A stretch of DNA of 17,306 nt from Parabacteroides sp. (GTDB lineage: Bacteria; Bacteroidota; Bacteroidia; Bacteroidales; Tannerellaceae), in contig JAHHQS010000083.1 of assembly GCA_020026285.1 (NCBI GenBank), positions 1 through 17,306 of the forward strand, in the 5' to 3' direction. Below the pieces are notes generated by a model. The model searched no databases. It was not told the origin of the DNA and saw only the letters and a list, made by a program, of their open reading frames with translations. A program made the position numbers and the translations under genes. Positions 1-8,510 of the stretch are shown here, piece after piece. Numbering within the stretch: the stretch's first letter is position 1; the number at the start of each line of letters is the position of its first letter.

Positions 1-513
1 GCCGATTCTATGTTTTATTTTAATTTATCGGTAAAAATTTACCGAAGTATTGATCTATGATAATCACGACAAAATAATATCAATGCTAACACTCAAGATT
101 CTTTTGTTCGCATAACGACAAATTTATATGCTCACATAAGTGAGCAATAATGCTCATTAATGTGAGCAATAATGCTCATTAGTGTGTGCAATAATGTTCA
201 TTAACGTGTGCAACAATGCTCATTAATGTGTGCAACAATGCTCACTAATGTGTGCAATAATGTTCACATTAGTGAGCAGATAACCCGTAACCAATATTTA
301 CAGCTAAACATTTGTTACAGGTGACGCCTATAAGGAGAAACAGTCAAATTCCATTTCTTCTGATGATAGTTTAGGAGCATTTCGCTAGGCCATACAACAT
401 GACATTACAGAGAAACTTTGCTGAAGGGCATGAATACTAAAAAAGGGGTATAATTGTTTTTTTCCACATAAAATGACATTTGCAAGATATTTCAAAAAGA
501 TTCGAATTCTTCT
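1..513. other. Gene-free region downstream of the glycerate kinase
   Basis: I see no coding sequence of credible length in this stretch. It contains a short palindrome at 28-45 (arms TCGGTAAA and TTTACCGA around AA), the half-site array at 129-278 (separate entry), and about 230 bp of unremarkable AT-rich sequence up to the stop codon of the minus-strand glycerate kinase. The kinase reads into this region, so part of it could be its 3' untranslated sequence. No clear intrinsic terminator follows the kinase stop. Confidence 0.6.
129..278. repeat. Array of 14 alternating inverted half-sites (22-bp period)
   Basis: Six tandem 22-bp units (141-272) each contain TGAGCA or TGTGCA followed by TGCTCA or TGTTCA. 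Counting the flanks there are 14 half-sites, starting at 129, 141, 151, 163, 173, 185, 195, 207, 217, 229, 239, 251, 261 and 273, with spacing alternating 12 and 10 bp. Both ends are capped by a slightly longer dyad with 4-base spacer: TGCTCAC/GTGAGCA at 129-146 and TGTTCAC/GTGAGCA at 261-278. The unit is not a multiple of three, so it is not coding. Each neighbouring pair can form a small hairpin. It could be a cooperative protein-binding array or a non-functional minisatellite; the sequence does not decide. Confidence 0.85.
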
Positions 514-1650
514 TTACGACCTTAAATCTAGTAATCGCAATACCTGTTCTACTGTTGCATTAAGATTTCGCAAAGCCACTGTTTTCTGCACAGCTTGTTC
601 CAATGATACTGGAGCAGGCTGAATAGAAAATAAAGCTGTAAATCCTAGGTTGTTCAGCTGTTCTAATTCTTCCACAGAACCACCTATGCCAACAATTGGC
701 ACTCCAACTTTGAGGGTCCGCCTAAGTACACCACTCAAAGCCTTTCCCATAGCGGTCTGTATATCTATCTTACCTTCTCCAGTAAGTACGACATCTGCAT
801 CTGAAAGAGCCTCATCGAAAGCTATTTGATCTAAGATAATGTCAATTCCAGATTTAAGTTCTGCATTCAAGAAAGCAAAAAGGCCACCTCCTGTTCCTCC
901 TGCAGCACCGGCACCTGGTAATCGTGATATATCAAGTCCGAGTTCTCGCTTCAAACACTCAGCATACCGTCGCAAGCCGCTGTCCAAGACCTCTACCTGT
1001 TCTTGATTGGCTCCTTTTTGAGGGGCAAATACATACGCTGCTCCATCCGGGCCATAAAAAGGATTGGTTACATCACATGCCAAGACGAACTCGCAATCTG
1101 ACAGTTCTGCGCGTAGATTGCTTTTATCTATGTGTTCTATAAGTCTTAGATTCTTCCCGACGGGCGTAAGGATTTTACCCTCTTTATCAAGAAAGCGTAC
1201 TCCCAGGGCATGCATTATGCCGATGCCTGCGTCATTCGTAGCACTGCCGCCTAAACCGATAACGAAGTGACGACAGCCTCGGTCTATGGCATCATTTATC
1301 AACTCGCCGGTTCCCAACGTTGTAGTTTCTAGGGGATTTCGATGTTCAAGGAGAACTAAAGGAAGTCCATTTGCCGCTGCCAACTCTATAACTGCGACCT
1401 TATTTTCGGTTACAATGTAAGATGCCGACACTTGTTCCCGTAAAGGGCCGTGTACTTTTCTTGCATATTTGCTTACCTTACAACAACGTTCTATCACTTC
1501 CACCGTACCCTCGCCTCCATCGGCTATAGGAAATGAACGTACTTCACACACCGGCCAACGCTGATGTATCATCCGGGTAAGGCTTTCCGTTATTTCCGGA
1601 GCGTTTACGCACCCCTTAAAAGAGTCAAAGGCTAAAATAATTTTATGCAT
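514..1650 (-). CDS. glxK: Glycerate 2-kinase (GlxK/GarK family)
   Basis: It phosphorylates glycerate with ATP, giving 2-phosphoglycerate for lower glycolysis; cytoplasmic. The 378-residue length fits the bacterial class. Family signatures are in order: AFDSFKG at residues 7-13, PIADGGEGT at 41-49, GLGGSATNDAG at 132-142 (phosphate-binding glycine-rich loop), the Gly-rich PGAGAAGGTGGGL at 245-257, and TGEGKID at 290-296. There is no signal peptide or membrane segment. The ATG at 1650 puts the conserved KIILAFDSFKG immediately at the N-terminus, as in homologues. It lies 43 bp after the esterase on the same strand and is probably its operon partner. Its base composition is visibly richer in GC than the PUL genes. 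GlxK versus GarK naming cannot be decided from sequence alone. Confidence 0.93.
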   Translation of the reverse strand: MHKIILAFDSFKGCVNAPEITESLTRMIHQRWPVCEVRSFPIADGGEGTVEVIERCCKVSKYARKVHGPLREQVSASYIVTENKVAVIELAAANGLPLVLLEHRNPLETTTLGTGELINDAIDRGCRHFVIGLGGSATNDAGIGIMHALGVRFLDKEGKILTPVGKNLRLIEHIDKSNLRAELSDCEFVLACDVTNPFYGPDGAAYVFAPQKGANQEQVEVLDSGLRRYAECLKRELGLDISRLPGAGAAGGTGGGLFAFLNAELKSGIDIILDQIAFDEALSDADVVLTGEGKIDIQTAMGKALSGVLRRTLKVGVPIVGIGGSVEELEQLNNLGFTALFSIQPAPVSLEQAVQKTVALRNLNATVEQVLRLLDLRS

Positions 1651-1693
1651 GTCACCGTTGTTTCTTTAGATTTATCCCCATTCAAGTCGGAGA

Positions 1694-2527
1694 TTATTTA
1701 ACTTCTGTACGATAACCTTCGAAGAATTTCTTGAAGAACAACCACTGATATTCTATTGAATTGTTCCAATATATATGATTATGTTTTCCGGGGCGAACTA
1801 TGAAATCGTGATATATTCCGCGTTTAAGCAATTCTTGATGCAACTTACAGTTTACCTCGAAAAAGAAATCTTCACTACCACAATCAAAAATGATAGCAAG
1901 GTCTTTATTCTGAATTTTATGAAGCTGTGTCATCACCGTATGTTCATCCCAACGTTGTTGATTTGCCTCTTTTTTGCCTAGTTGTGCAGCCATTTCCCAA
2001 TTCTTAGGGAAAGGACGGATATCTACCCCACCACTGGTACTACCTGCGGCTCCGAACACATCTTTATGACGAATGGCCAGCCACAAACTGCCATGTCCGC
2101 CCATACTCAATCCCGCAACGGCTCGTGAAAGACGATTTGCACGTGTGGGATAATGACTATCTACGTATTCAACTAATTCCTTTGATACAAAAGTCTCAAA
2201 CTGGCTCTTAGGATTCGTCGGACTATCCCAGTACCATGAATTTTCACCATCTGGTGTTACAATCATAATCCGATCACGGTCGGCCCATTCCTTAAGCTTT
2301 GGCTGAATCTCCAACCAATTTTTCTCATCTCCTGAATATCCATGAAGCAGATAAAGGACGGGGACTTGTTCGCAAAGGTTTAATCCCTCTGGGACTGTAA
2401 CCAATACAGGAATAGAACGATCCATCTTATTACTACGAACCTGAAGGGTATCCACACGAGCAGCTTGTACTGTAGTAAACAGCAATAAACAAATGCTCAG
2501 ACTAATAAAAAATAGTTCTTTTTTCAT
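1694..2527 (-). CDS. Secreted esterase D-like alpha/beta-hydrolase
   Basis: A 277-residue hydrolase of the putative esterase family, which includes acetyl-xylan and feruloyl esterases, S-formylglutathione hydrolases and mycolyltransferases. Residues 1-22 form a signal peptide (hydrophobic core ending TTVQA/A), so it acts in the periplasm or outside the cell. The oxyanion-hole strand LLHGYSG is at 60-66, the nucleophile elbow GLSMGG at 139-144 has catalytic Ser141, the acid is probably Asp220 in DCGSEDF, and His251 in GKHNHIYW completes the triad. No carbohydrate-binding module is attached. It stands divergent to the PUL and upstream of glycerate kinase, so involvement in PUL glycan deacylation is possible but unsupported. 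The ester substrate cannot be told from the sequence. Confidence 0.85.
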   Translation of the reverse strand: MKKELFFISLSICLLLFTTVQAARVDTLQVRSNKMDRSIPVLVTVPEGLNLCEQVPVLYLLHGYSGDEKNWLEIQPKLKEWADRDRIMIVTPDGENSWYWDSPTNPKSQFETFVSKELVEYVDSHYPTRANRLSRAVAGLSMGGHGSLWLAIRHKDVFGAAGSTSGGVDIRPFPKNWEMAAQLGKKEANQQRWDEHTVMTQLHKIQNKDLAIIFDCGSEDFFFEVNCKLHQELLKRGIYHDFIVRPGKHNHIYWNNSIEYQWLFFKKFFEGYRTEVK

Positions 2528-2725
2528 TTTTTATAGATTTAATACTTTGTTGTTTTTCACTGAAATTTTAACCGAGGCAACGAAAGGCAGCATACAATCT
2601 ACGGGAAATTCGTTGTCCTGTAGCACCTTTTATGGTCGATTTTAAGATGCACCACCCTGTTGATTCCCCTCAGACGATGATTATTTATAACCATATCGCT
2701 TAAGTAACAAACAGAGTTGCGACTA

Positions 2726-2733
2726 CAAATATA
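2726..2733 (-). promoter_or_regulatory. Possible Bacteroides -7 element for the esterase operon
   Basis: Read on the minus strand this is TATATTTG, matching the Bacteroides housekeeping -7 consensus TAnnTTTG. A TTG lies 17 bp further upstream at 2751-2753, slightly closer than the usual 19-21 bp. It would give an untranslated leader of about 190 bases before the esterase ATG. It rests on motif match only. Confidence 0.3.
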
Positions 2734-3420
2734 CGTTAGTTTTATGACTCCAATACTATCTTTTCTGTTTTATCAATAGGTTTTCATCACATATAAAGAC
2801 ATTTAATATAGTTCTTGAAAGGAAAGATGGAAGGTTACAAATATCATTTGTACCAAAGATTTATTCGTATGAAACTTATCGTAGAGCGATACGGAAACGC
2901 TTCAGTCAACTATGAACTGACTGCTGCAAGTGAGCGACAATCATACTATTGGAATAGATGAATGGAAAGTTGAGAACAATCTTTAATATCGCAGATAACA
3001 TACTCAAGATATTATAAAAATTTTTAAAGAAAAAAAATAGTTAAGATGAAAAACGTAGAGTCTTACTGCCTAAGAGCAATTTTCAGTAAACCATCACCTA
3101 TAACTAATGGGATGTCATGATTAACATCTTCAACTACGGAGATACAAATTTAGAAAAATAACACAGTCAAGCGATTTACAGTTTTTTTCAATATTCAGAA
3201 AGAACGTTCTATTCTTCAGTAGTTCAAAAAGTACCGAACGGGGGCTGTAATCCATTTATGACTATGGGATTTTCTTGTTAGAAGCAGAAAATAGACTTAT
3301 TTGAATATCTTACAGAAATAATGTAATGAATTCCGTTTTTTAACATAAGTAAAAGACAATAGGAATGCAAATTGAAGCACAAAAGATTATAAAGACTTAA
3401 TAAAATATAGAATAAAAAGC

Positions 3421-3428
3421 TACATTTG
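3421..3428 (+). promoter_or_regulatory. Possible Bacteroides -7 element for the sigma factor gene
   Basis: TACATTTG matches TAnnTTTG exactly and lies about 20 bases before the sigma-factor start codon, so the transcript would have a very short leader. There is no good TTTG at the -33 position; the sequence there is AT-rich. A housekeeping promoter here fits the expectation that the sigma/anti-sigma pair is made at a basal level before induction. Confidence 0.4.
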
Positions 3429-3448
3429 TAAATAAACTACAAAAAGTG

Positions 3449-4006
3449 ATGAATTTTATAGACCATAAAATAGATTTACAAGCATTAAGCAATGGTAATA
3501 ACCAAGAATTTGATAAACTGTTTTACAGCTTCTACCCAAAAGTTAAGTCTTTCTTGTTCAGTATGCTAGCAAATAAAGCAGTAGCAGAAGACTTGGCTCA
3601 AGAATCCTTTATACGTCTATATCAGAATCGCGAACTACTTTGTAATGTACATAATTTAAATGCCTATATTTACCAAACTGTTAAGAATGTCTTATATGCT
3701 TTTTTATCTAAAGATAAAGACATATCTCTCATAAATATAGAAGATGCATATGAGATGTCTTCATCAGAAGGAATAGAAGATAACATTTATAGTCATGAAC
3801 TCGAAGACCTTATAAGTAAAGCTATTAATAGAATGCCGGCAAAACGCCAACAGATCTTTCGGATGAGTCGAGAACAGAATCTTAGTATTGAAGAAATTAG
3901 CCAAAAATTAAATATCAGCAAACGTACCGTAGAAACACATATCTCTTTAGCTCTAAGTACATTACGTAAAATTATTACTTCTCTCATCATGCTGTTAAAC
4001 TGTTAA
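3449..4006 (+). CDS. ECF-type RNA polymerase sigma factor (PUL regulator)
   Basis: A sigma-70 family extracytoplasmic-function sigma factor that directs RNA polymerase to the PUL promoter once freed from its anti-sigma partner. Numbering from the GTG at 3446, region 2 spans about residues 22-90 (LAQESFIRLYQ and the NAYIYQTVKN stretch) and region 4 about 120-175. Region 4 includes the helix-turn-helix LSIEEISQKLNISKRTVETH. Two adjacent starts exist, GTG at 3446 and ATG at 3449; I chose the ATG, giving 185 residues. It is followed after 74 bp by the FecR anti-sigma gene and then by SusC with an STN domain, the standard trans-envelope switch of Bacteroides host-glycan PULs. The C-terminal tail after region 4 is short and hydrophobic. 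Confidence 0.92.
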   Translation: MNFIDHKIDLQALSNGNNQEFDKLFYSFYPKVKSFLFSMLANKAVAEDLAQESFIRLYQNRELLCNVHNLNAYIYQTVKNVLYAFLSKDKDISLINIEDAYEMSSSEGIEDNIYSHELEDLISKAINRMPAKRQQIFRMSREQNLSIEEISQKLNISKRTVETHISLALSTLRKIITSLIMLLNC

Positions 4007-4080
4007 ACTTTATTAAATAACACAGAAACCATTACGTGTTTCACAAAAAAAACAAATCTATGCTTAAAAAGGGATAAAGC

Positions 4081-5115
4081 ATGGAAAATAAAAATCATAT
4101 ATACAAAATAGTTCAACGTTTAACAGATAAAACGATATCCACTAAGTATCGTAAAAAAATATTAGGATGGTTGTTTTTCAATCACAACGAACCTACGTTA
4201 AAGGATGAAGCTCTATTTGAATTGTGGAATAATACTTCTAATTCTGGAGTTTCTCAATCCGAAATTGAGATGGCACTCCAATCTGTAAAAAAACAAGTAG
4301 GTATTAAAAATTATAAGAAAGGAATTATTCCTTTTAATGTAAATCGAATACTAAAATACGCTGCAATATTTATATTCCCTATAATAGCCAGCCTTACTGT
4401 ATTATTCTTTGCCCTCAATAATAATCAGCAAGGAAATCAAATGATAGAATGTTATAATCCTAATGGAGAACAAAGAATAATAACACTACCTGATAAAACG
4501 GAAGTAATTTTAAATTCGGGATCATTGTTACTCTATCCTCATAAGTTTACAGGTAAAGAACGACAGGTATATCTATTAGGAGAAGCCTTCTTCGATGTTA
4601 AACGAAACGAATCCCATCCATTTGTTGTTCATACAGGTAGATTAAATGTAAAAGTGCTAGGTACACGATTTAATTTAGAAGCCTATCCAGAAGATAATGA
4701 TATAGCCACAACATTAAATAAGGGAAAAGTAAAAATTTACGAACCAGATAAAGAGAACGAAGGGATTATCCTAAAGCCTGACGAAAGAGCAATTTATCAT
4801 ACAGACAAACAAGAATTTACACTTTCAACAGTTAATTCAGAGGATTATTATAAATGGACTGAAGGTGAACTCAACTTTATACAGCGACCTCTATCTGATA
4901 TTATTAAGATATTAGAAAGGAAATACAACGTTGATTTCATATATGACGATAGTATAAATCCAAATGATTTCTATACAATTAATTTTAATACAAACGAAAA
5001 TATAGAACAAGTCTTAGATATTCTTATTAGTACTATAGATGAGAATATTGAGACTTCAATTAATGAAAGGACTATTTATTTACATAAAAATAAGAAAGGA
5101 GGTATATATAAATAA
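4081..5115 (+). CDS. FecR-family anti-sigma factor
   Basis: Inner-membrane anti-sigma factor (344 residues) that holds the adjacent ECF sigma factor inactive and receives the signal from SusC. The cytoplasmic N-terminal part (about 1-88) carries the sigma-binding region, a single membrane helix lies at about 91-111, and the periplasmic FecR domain follows at about 125-220 (ITLPDKTEVILNSGS; GEAFFDV; VKVLGTRFN). A C-terminal DUF4974-like domain lies at about 262-335 (LNFIQRPLSDIIKILERKY), the part thought to contact the STN domain. A good AGGGA ribosome-binding site precedes the ATG by about 8 bases, stronger than at neighbouring genes. A hairpin follows the stop codon, so the regulator transcript may end before susC. 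Confidence 0.92.
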   Translation: MENKNHIYKIVQRLTDKTISTKYRKKILGWLFFNHNEPTLKDEALFELWNNTSNSGVSQSEIEMALQSVKKQVGIKNYKKGIIPFNVNRILKYAAIFIFPIIASLTVLFFALNNNQQGNQMIECYNPNGEQRIITLPDKTEVILNSGSLLLYPHKFTGKERQVYLLGEAFFDVKRNESHPFVVHTGRLNVKVLGTRFNLEAYPEDNDIATTLNKGKVKIYEPDKENEGIILKPDERAIYHTDKQEFTLSTVNSEDYYKWTEGELNFIQRPLSDIIKILERKYNVDFIYDDSINPNDFYTINFNTNENIEQVLDILISTIDENIETSINERTIYLHKNKKGGIYK

Positions 5116-5121
5116 GAAAAA

Positions 5122-5154
5122 CTCGGAAAGAGCCTTCCACAACAACTTTCCGAG
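5122..5154 (+). terminator. Hairpin between anti-sigma gene and susC
   Basis: Perfect 9-bp arms CTCGGAAAG (5122-5130) and CTTTCCGAG (5146-5154) enclose a 15-base loop, starting 6 bases after the anti-sigma stop. It is not followed by a U-run, so a classic intrinsic terminator is uncertain. It could separate the constitutive sigma/anti-sigma transcript from the inducible susC transcript, or stabilise an RNA end. Confidence 0.45.
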
Positions 5155-5240
5155 CCTTGAAATAGACATTAAATTTCTGCTTTTATCAGTAAAATACACA
5201 AATAAAAAAATCAAACAGAAATAATCTAATACACAAAATT

Positions 5241-8200
5241 ATGAATTTTTATTATAAAAACACTTGTTTTCGGCCTATAAAAAACATTAAACTTTTAGCC
5301 GCATCTGCTTTATTAGTTTGTGTGGGTGAAATCAACGCCCAAACTCAACAAATTAAATTACCAGAAAAACAAATAACAATCGAAGAGGTATTTCGACAAA
5401 TCAATAAACAGACACAACTCTCTGTAGGATATAATTATAGCAACATATCACAATCTATCAATAAAAAAGTTCATGTTGACAGTGGTAATGTCCAAACAGT
5501 ACTGGAAAAAGCATTACAAGGAACAGGACTGACATACCGTTTTGAAGGCAACCACATTATTATTACTGTAAAAGAAAAAAGTTCTTCAAATACCCAAAAC
5601 GAAAAGAAAGGACAAATAAAGGGACGTATTGTAGATAATAAAGGAGAAGCAATTATTGGAGCATCCATCATAGAGAAAGGAACAACTAATGGTACAATCA
5701 CTGATTTTGATGGAAATTTTACTCTCAACGTCACTGATAATGCCCTTATGGAAGTTTCATTTATAGGTTATAAATCCCAACTCTTCTATGCAGATTCTAG
5801 TAAACCAATGTCTATCACAATGAAAGAGGATACAGAAATATTAGATGAAATCGTAGTAGTAGGATATGGTGTACAAAAGAAAAGTGATTTAACAGGCGCC
5901 GTAGGAAGTGTACAAGCTGATGCCATTGAGAAACAATCTGTTACTCGTATCGATCAAGCGTTACAAGGTAGAATATCTGGTGTACAGATTACTTCGGCAG
6001 GAGGAGCTCCAGGAAATGGCGCTTCTATACGTATACGTGGTAATAATTCAATTAATGGTAACAATGAACCATTATTTGTTATAGATGGCATTATTGGAGC
6101 CGGTGATTTAAATTCTATTAATCCATCAGATATACAATCAATTGAAGTCTTAAAAGATGCTTCATCCATAGCTATTTATGGTTCCCGTGGTGCTAATGGT
6201 GTAATTTTAATTACTACTAAATCAGGAAAAGGCGGGGAGGGATTCCATATAAACTATAATGGATATTATGGAATCCAGAAAGCTGGGAAAATGGTTGATT
6301 TTTTAGATGGACCTGAATATAAAGAATGGATTAATGAGTCTGAAAATTATTTTGGAAGACCTAAGATTTTTTCCGACGAAGAGACATTACCTAATATTGA
6401 CTGGCAAAAAGAAATGTATCATACCGCAAGTATGACAGAACACAATGTTAGTCTATCCAACAATACAAGCAAAGGCAACTTCTTTTTCTCTTTAAACTAT
6501 CTAAACCAAGATGGTATTATGAAAAAGACGAATTTTACTCGATATCAGGCTCGTTTTAATTTTAATCAAACAATTAACGAATATCTGAAAATGGGTGCTA
6601 TAATGAATGTAGCTTATACGGACAAGGACAATCCTCGTATGAGCACATTTGGTATGGCTCAACTCCCTGTCATGAGTATTTATAATGAAGATGGAAGCTT
6701 TAATGGAATAAACCCTGTTACTGGTAAATTCATTAATACTGTTACTGCAGAAAAAACGTACAAGACAACATTTGGTACTTCCTTCTCATCTTATGGAAAT
6801 GCATTTATTGAATATTCTCCATTTAAAGGGTTGACCGTAAAAAGTTCTATTGGAGTGAATATCCGTCGATCAAAAGATAACATTTATAATTCTGTTAATT
6901 TGCCAACTAGTAAATCTGTAGACTATGGAGGTTATGCTGCTATTACTCAAAATAACCCTATTACATTACAAAATGAAAACACAATAAGTTATTCTACAGA
7001 GATAAATAAACATAGAATTAATTTACTTGGTGGTTGGACCTCACAAACGTCGAAGAATGAATCATTACATGCATCTGCACACGGTTTTACAAATGATGTG
7101 ACTTTATATCATGCTATTCAATCGGGTGCTCCTGAAACAAAACAAATATCAAGTGGAGAATCTAAATGGTCTTTGTTATCCGCCTTGTTCAGAGCTAATT
7201 ATGTCTTTAACAATAGATATTATTTTACGATTTCAGGTCGTGCTGATGGTTCTTCACGTTTATCTAGTAATAACCGTTGGGCCTTCTTCCCTTCTGCTGC
7301 AATAGCTTGGAGAGTTTCTGAGGAGAAATTTATGAAAAACATTAATTTCATATCTAATTTGAAGCTTAGATTCTCTTATGGTCGTTCAGGATCACAATCA
7401 ATAGCACCTTATAGTACCTTAGATAAATTAGGATCCACAGAAACAGTCATTACAGATAACAAAGTAATAGGCTACATTAAACAAAACATTGCTAATAAAA
7501 ATTTAACATGGGAAAAAACAGATCAGTTTGATTTGGGTTTGAACTACAGTATGTTAAATAATAGAATTAATGTGGAATTCGATTATTATCATAAAAAAAC
7601 AAAAGATTTATTACTTTATAGAGAGCTTGCTTATCAGACAGGATATAATTCTATCCTTGAAAATGTAGGCTCTATAGAGAATCATGGTATCGAACTTGCT
7701 TTAAATACACAAAATATTATTACCAAGAATTTTAGTTGGAATTCTGTTTTAACTTTATCTTCCAACAAAAGTAAGGTTTTAGATTTGGCAGGAAAAGAGT
7801 TCTTAGAAAATGGTATGGGTTCACGTCTTATCGTAGGTCAACCTGTAGGAACATTTTTTGGTATAAAATACCTAGGAACATGGAAAGAAGGAGAAATTCC
7901 TGAAGGTTCCAAATATAAGCCAGGAGATCCAAAACTTGAAGACGTAAATAAAGATGGACAAATAAATATTTATGACGGACAGATTATAGGAAACTCAGAA
8001 CCTAAGATATATGGTGGCTTTGGAAATACCTTTACATATAAGAATTTCTCTTTAGACTTATTTTTTGATTACTCTGTAGGTAATGACATCTATGATTTGT
8101 TTGCTAAAGATGGGTATGCAGGATTCAATACAAATTTATACGGACAGAATCGTGACAGATGGAGTCCAAAGAATCCAAATTCTAATATTCCATCAGCAGG

Positions 8201-8498
8201 ATCAACTATGAAATATATAATGGATAGTTATGCCGGTAAAAAAGGGTGTAGCCTCTATGTACAGGACGGCTCATACTTAAGATTAAAAAACATAAATTTC
8301 GAGTATAAGATACCATGTAAAAAGCTTAATAACATTTCAATTTATACATCAATAAGTAATTTATTTACTATTACTAAATATGATGGATATACACCAGACG
8401 TAAATGCAGAAGGTGGTCACTCTACACGTCGTGGATTTGATAACAATGTCTATCCACAACCTCGTACTTTTATTTTTGGTCTTAAATTAGGAATTTAA
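5241..8498 (+). CDS. susC: SusC/RagA-type TonB-dependent receptor with STN domain
   Basis: Outer-membrane importer of oligosaccharides, 1085 residues, energised by TonB and capped by SusD. Order: signal peptide to about residue 33 (INA/QTQQ); STN domain about 41-110, which marks receptors that signal to a FecR anti-sigma factor; carboxypeptidase-regulatory-like beta-sandwich about 124-198 (GQIKGRIVDNKGEAIIGASI); TonB-box-like DEIVVVGYG at 202-210; plug to about 330 with IRIRGNNS, PLFVIDG, IEVLKDASS and AIYGSRGANGVILITTK; then the beta-barrel to the C-terminal FIFGLKLGI, so the protein is complete. It ends 12 bp before susD. The start ATG has no Shine-Dalgarno, as is common in this group. Transcription is presumably from an ECF-sigma promoter in 5155-5240, which I could not define. 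Confidence 0.95.
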   Translation: MNFYYKNTCFRPIKNIKLLAASALLVCVGEINAQTQQIKLPEKQITIEEVFRQINKQTQLSVGYNYSNISQSINKKVHVDSGNVQTVLEKALQGTGLTYRFEGNHIIITVKEKSSSNTQNEKKGQIKGRIVDNKGEAIIGASIIEKGTTNGTITDFDGNFTLNVTDNALMEVSFIGYKSQLFYADSSKPMSITMKEDTEILDEIVVVGYGVQKKSDLTGAVGSVQADAIEKQSVTRIDQALQGRISGVQITSAGGAPGNGASIRIRGNNSINGNNEPLFVIDGIIGAGDLNSINPSDIQSIEVLKDASSIAIYGSRGANGVILITTKSGKGGEGFHINYNGYYGIQKAGKMVDFLDGPEYKEWINESENYFGRPKIFSDEETLPNIDWQKEMYHTASMTEHNVSLSNNTSKGNFFFSLNYLNQDGIMKKTNFTRYQARFNFNQTINEYLKMGAIMNVAYTDKDNPRMSTFGMAQLPVMSIYNEDGSFNGINPVTGKFINTVTAEKTYKTTFGTSFSSYGNAFIEYSPFKGLTVKSSIGVNIRRSKDNIYNSVNLPTSKSVDYGGYAAITQNNPITLQNENTISYSTEINKHRINLLGGWTSQTSKNESLHASAHGFTNDVTLYHAIQSGAPETKQISSGESKWSLLSALFRANYVFNNRYYFTISGRADGSSRLSSNNRWAFFPSAAIAWRVSEEKFMKNINFISNLKLRFSYGRSGSQSIAPYSTLDKLGSTETVITDNKVIGYIKQNIANKNLTWEKTDQFDLGLNYSMLNNRINVEFDYYHKKTKDLLLYRELAYQTGYNSILENVGSIENHGIELALNTQNIITKNFSWNSVLTLSSNKSKVLDLAGKEFLENGMGSRLIVGQPVGTFFGIKYLGTWKEGEIPEGSKYKPGDPKLEDVNKDGQINIYDGQIIGNSEPKIYGGFGNTFTYKNFSLDLFFDYSVGNDIYDLFAKDGYAGFNTNLYGQNRDRWSPKNPNSNIPSAGSTMKYIMDSYAGKKGCSLYVQDGSYLRLKNINFEYKIPCKKLNNISIYTSISNLFTITKYDGYTPDVNAEGGHSTRRGFDNNVYPQPRTFIFGLKLGI

Positions 8499-8510
8499 CA
8501 AATTACAATT

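Larger units (their letters stand above)
2528..3445. other. 918-bp divergent intergenic region
   Basis: This separates the minus-strand esterase from the plus-strand sigma factor and holds no convincing gene. Items visible are a minus-strand TAnnTTTG match at 2726-2733, an operator-like dyad TACAAAT/ATTTGTA at 2836-2852, a second minus-strand TAnnTTTG match at 3145-3152 with no gene close behind it, a 10-bp perfect palindrome AGAACGTTCT at 3201-3210, and a plus-strand -7 box at 3421-3428. A 44-codon open frame at 2827-2961 may be a decayed coding remnant (see findings). The length is unusual for a Bacteroides intergenic gap and suggests lost genes. Confidence 0.5.

Noticed and set aside
129..278. 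CRISPR-like array
   Set aside because: The whole 22-bp unit repeats with point changes; there are no unique spacers of constant length and no cas gene in the window.
924..1270. Plus-strand open frames inside the glycerate kinase
   Set aside because: They overlap a clear family member on the other strand and show no recognisable protein features.
1775..1981. Plus-strand 68-codon frame inside the esterase
   Set aside because: Antisense shadow of a gene whose catalytic motifs are all on the minus strand.
3046..3120. 24-codon frame upstream of the sigma gene
   Set aside because: Very short, with no ribosome-binding site and no similarity that I recognise.
5039..5224. 61-codon frame overlapping the end of the anti-sigma gene
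   Set aside because: Out of frame with a clear DUF4974 domain and running through the hairpin; judged a shadow.
5471..6169. Minus-strand frames within susC
   Set aside because: Antisense to the conserved carboxypeptidase-like and plug domains, with no own features.
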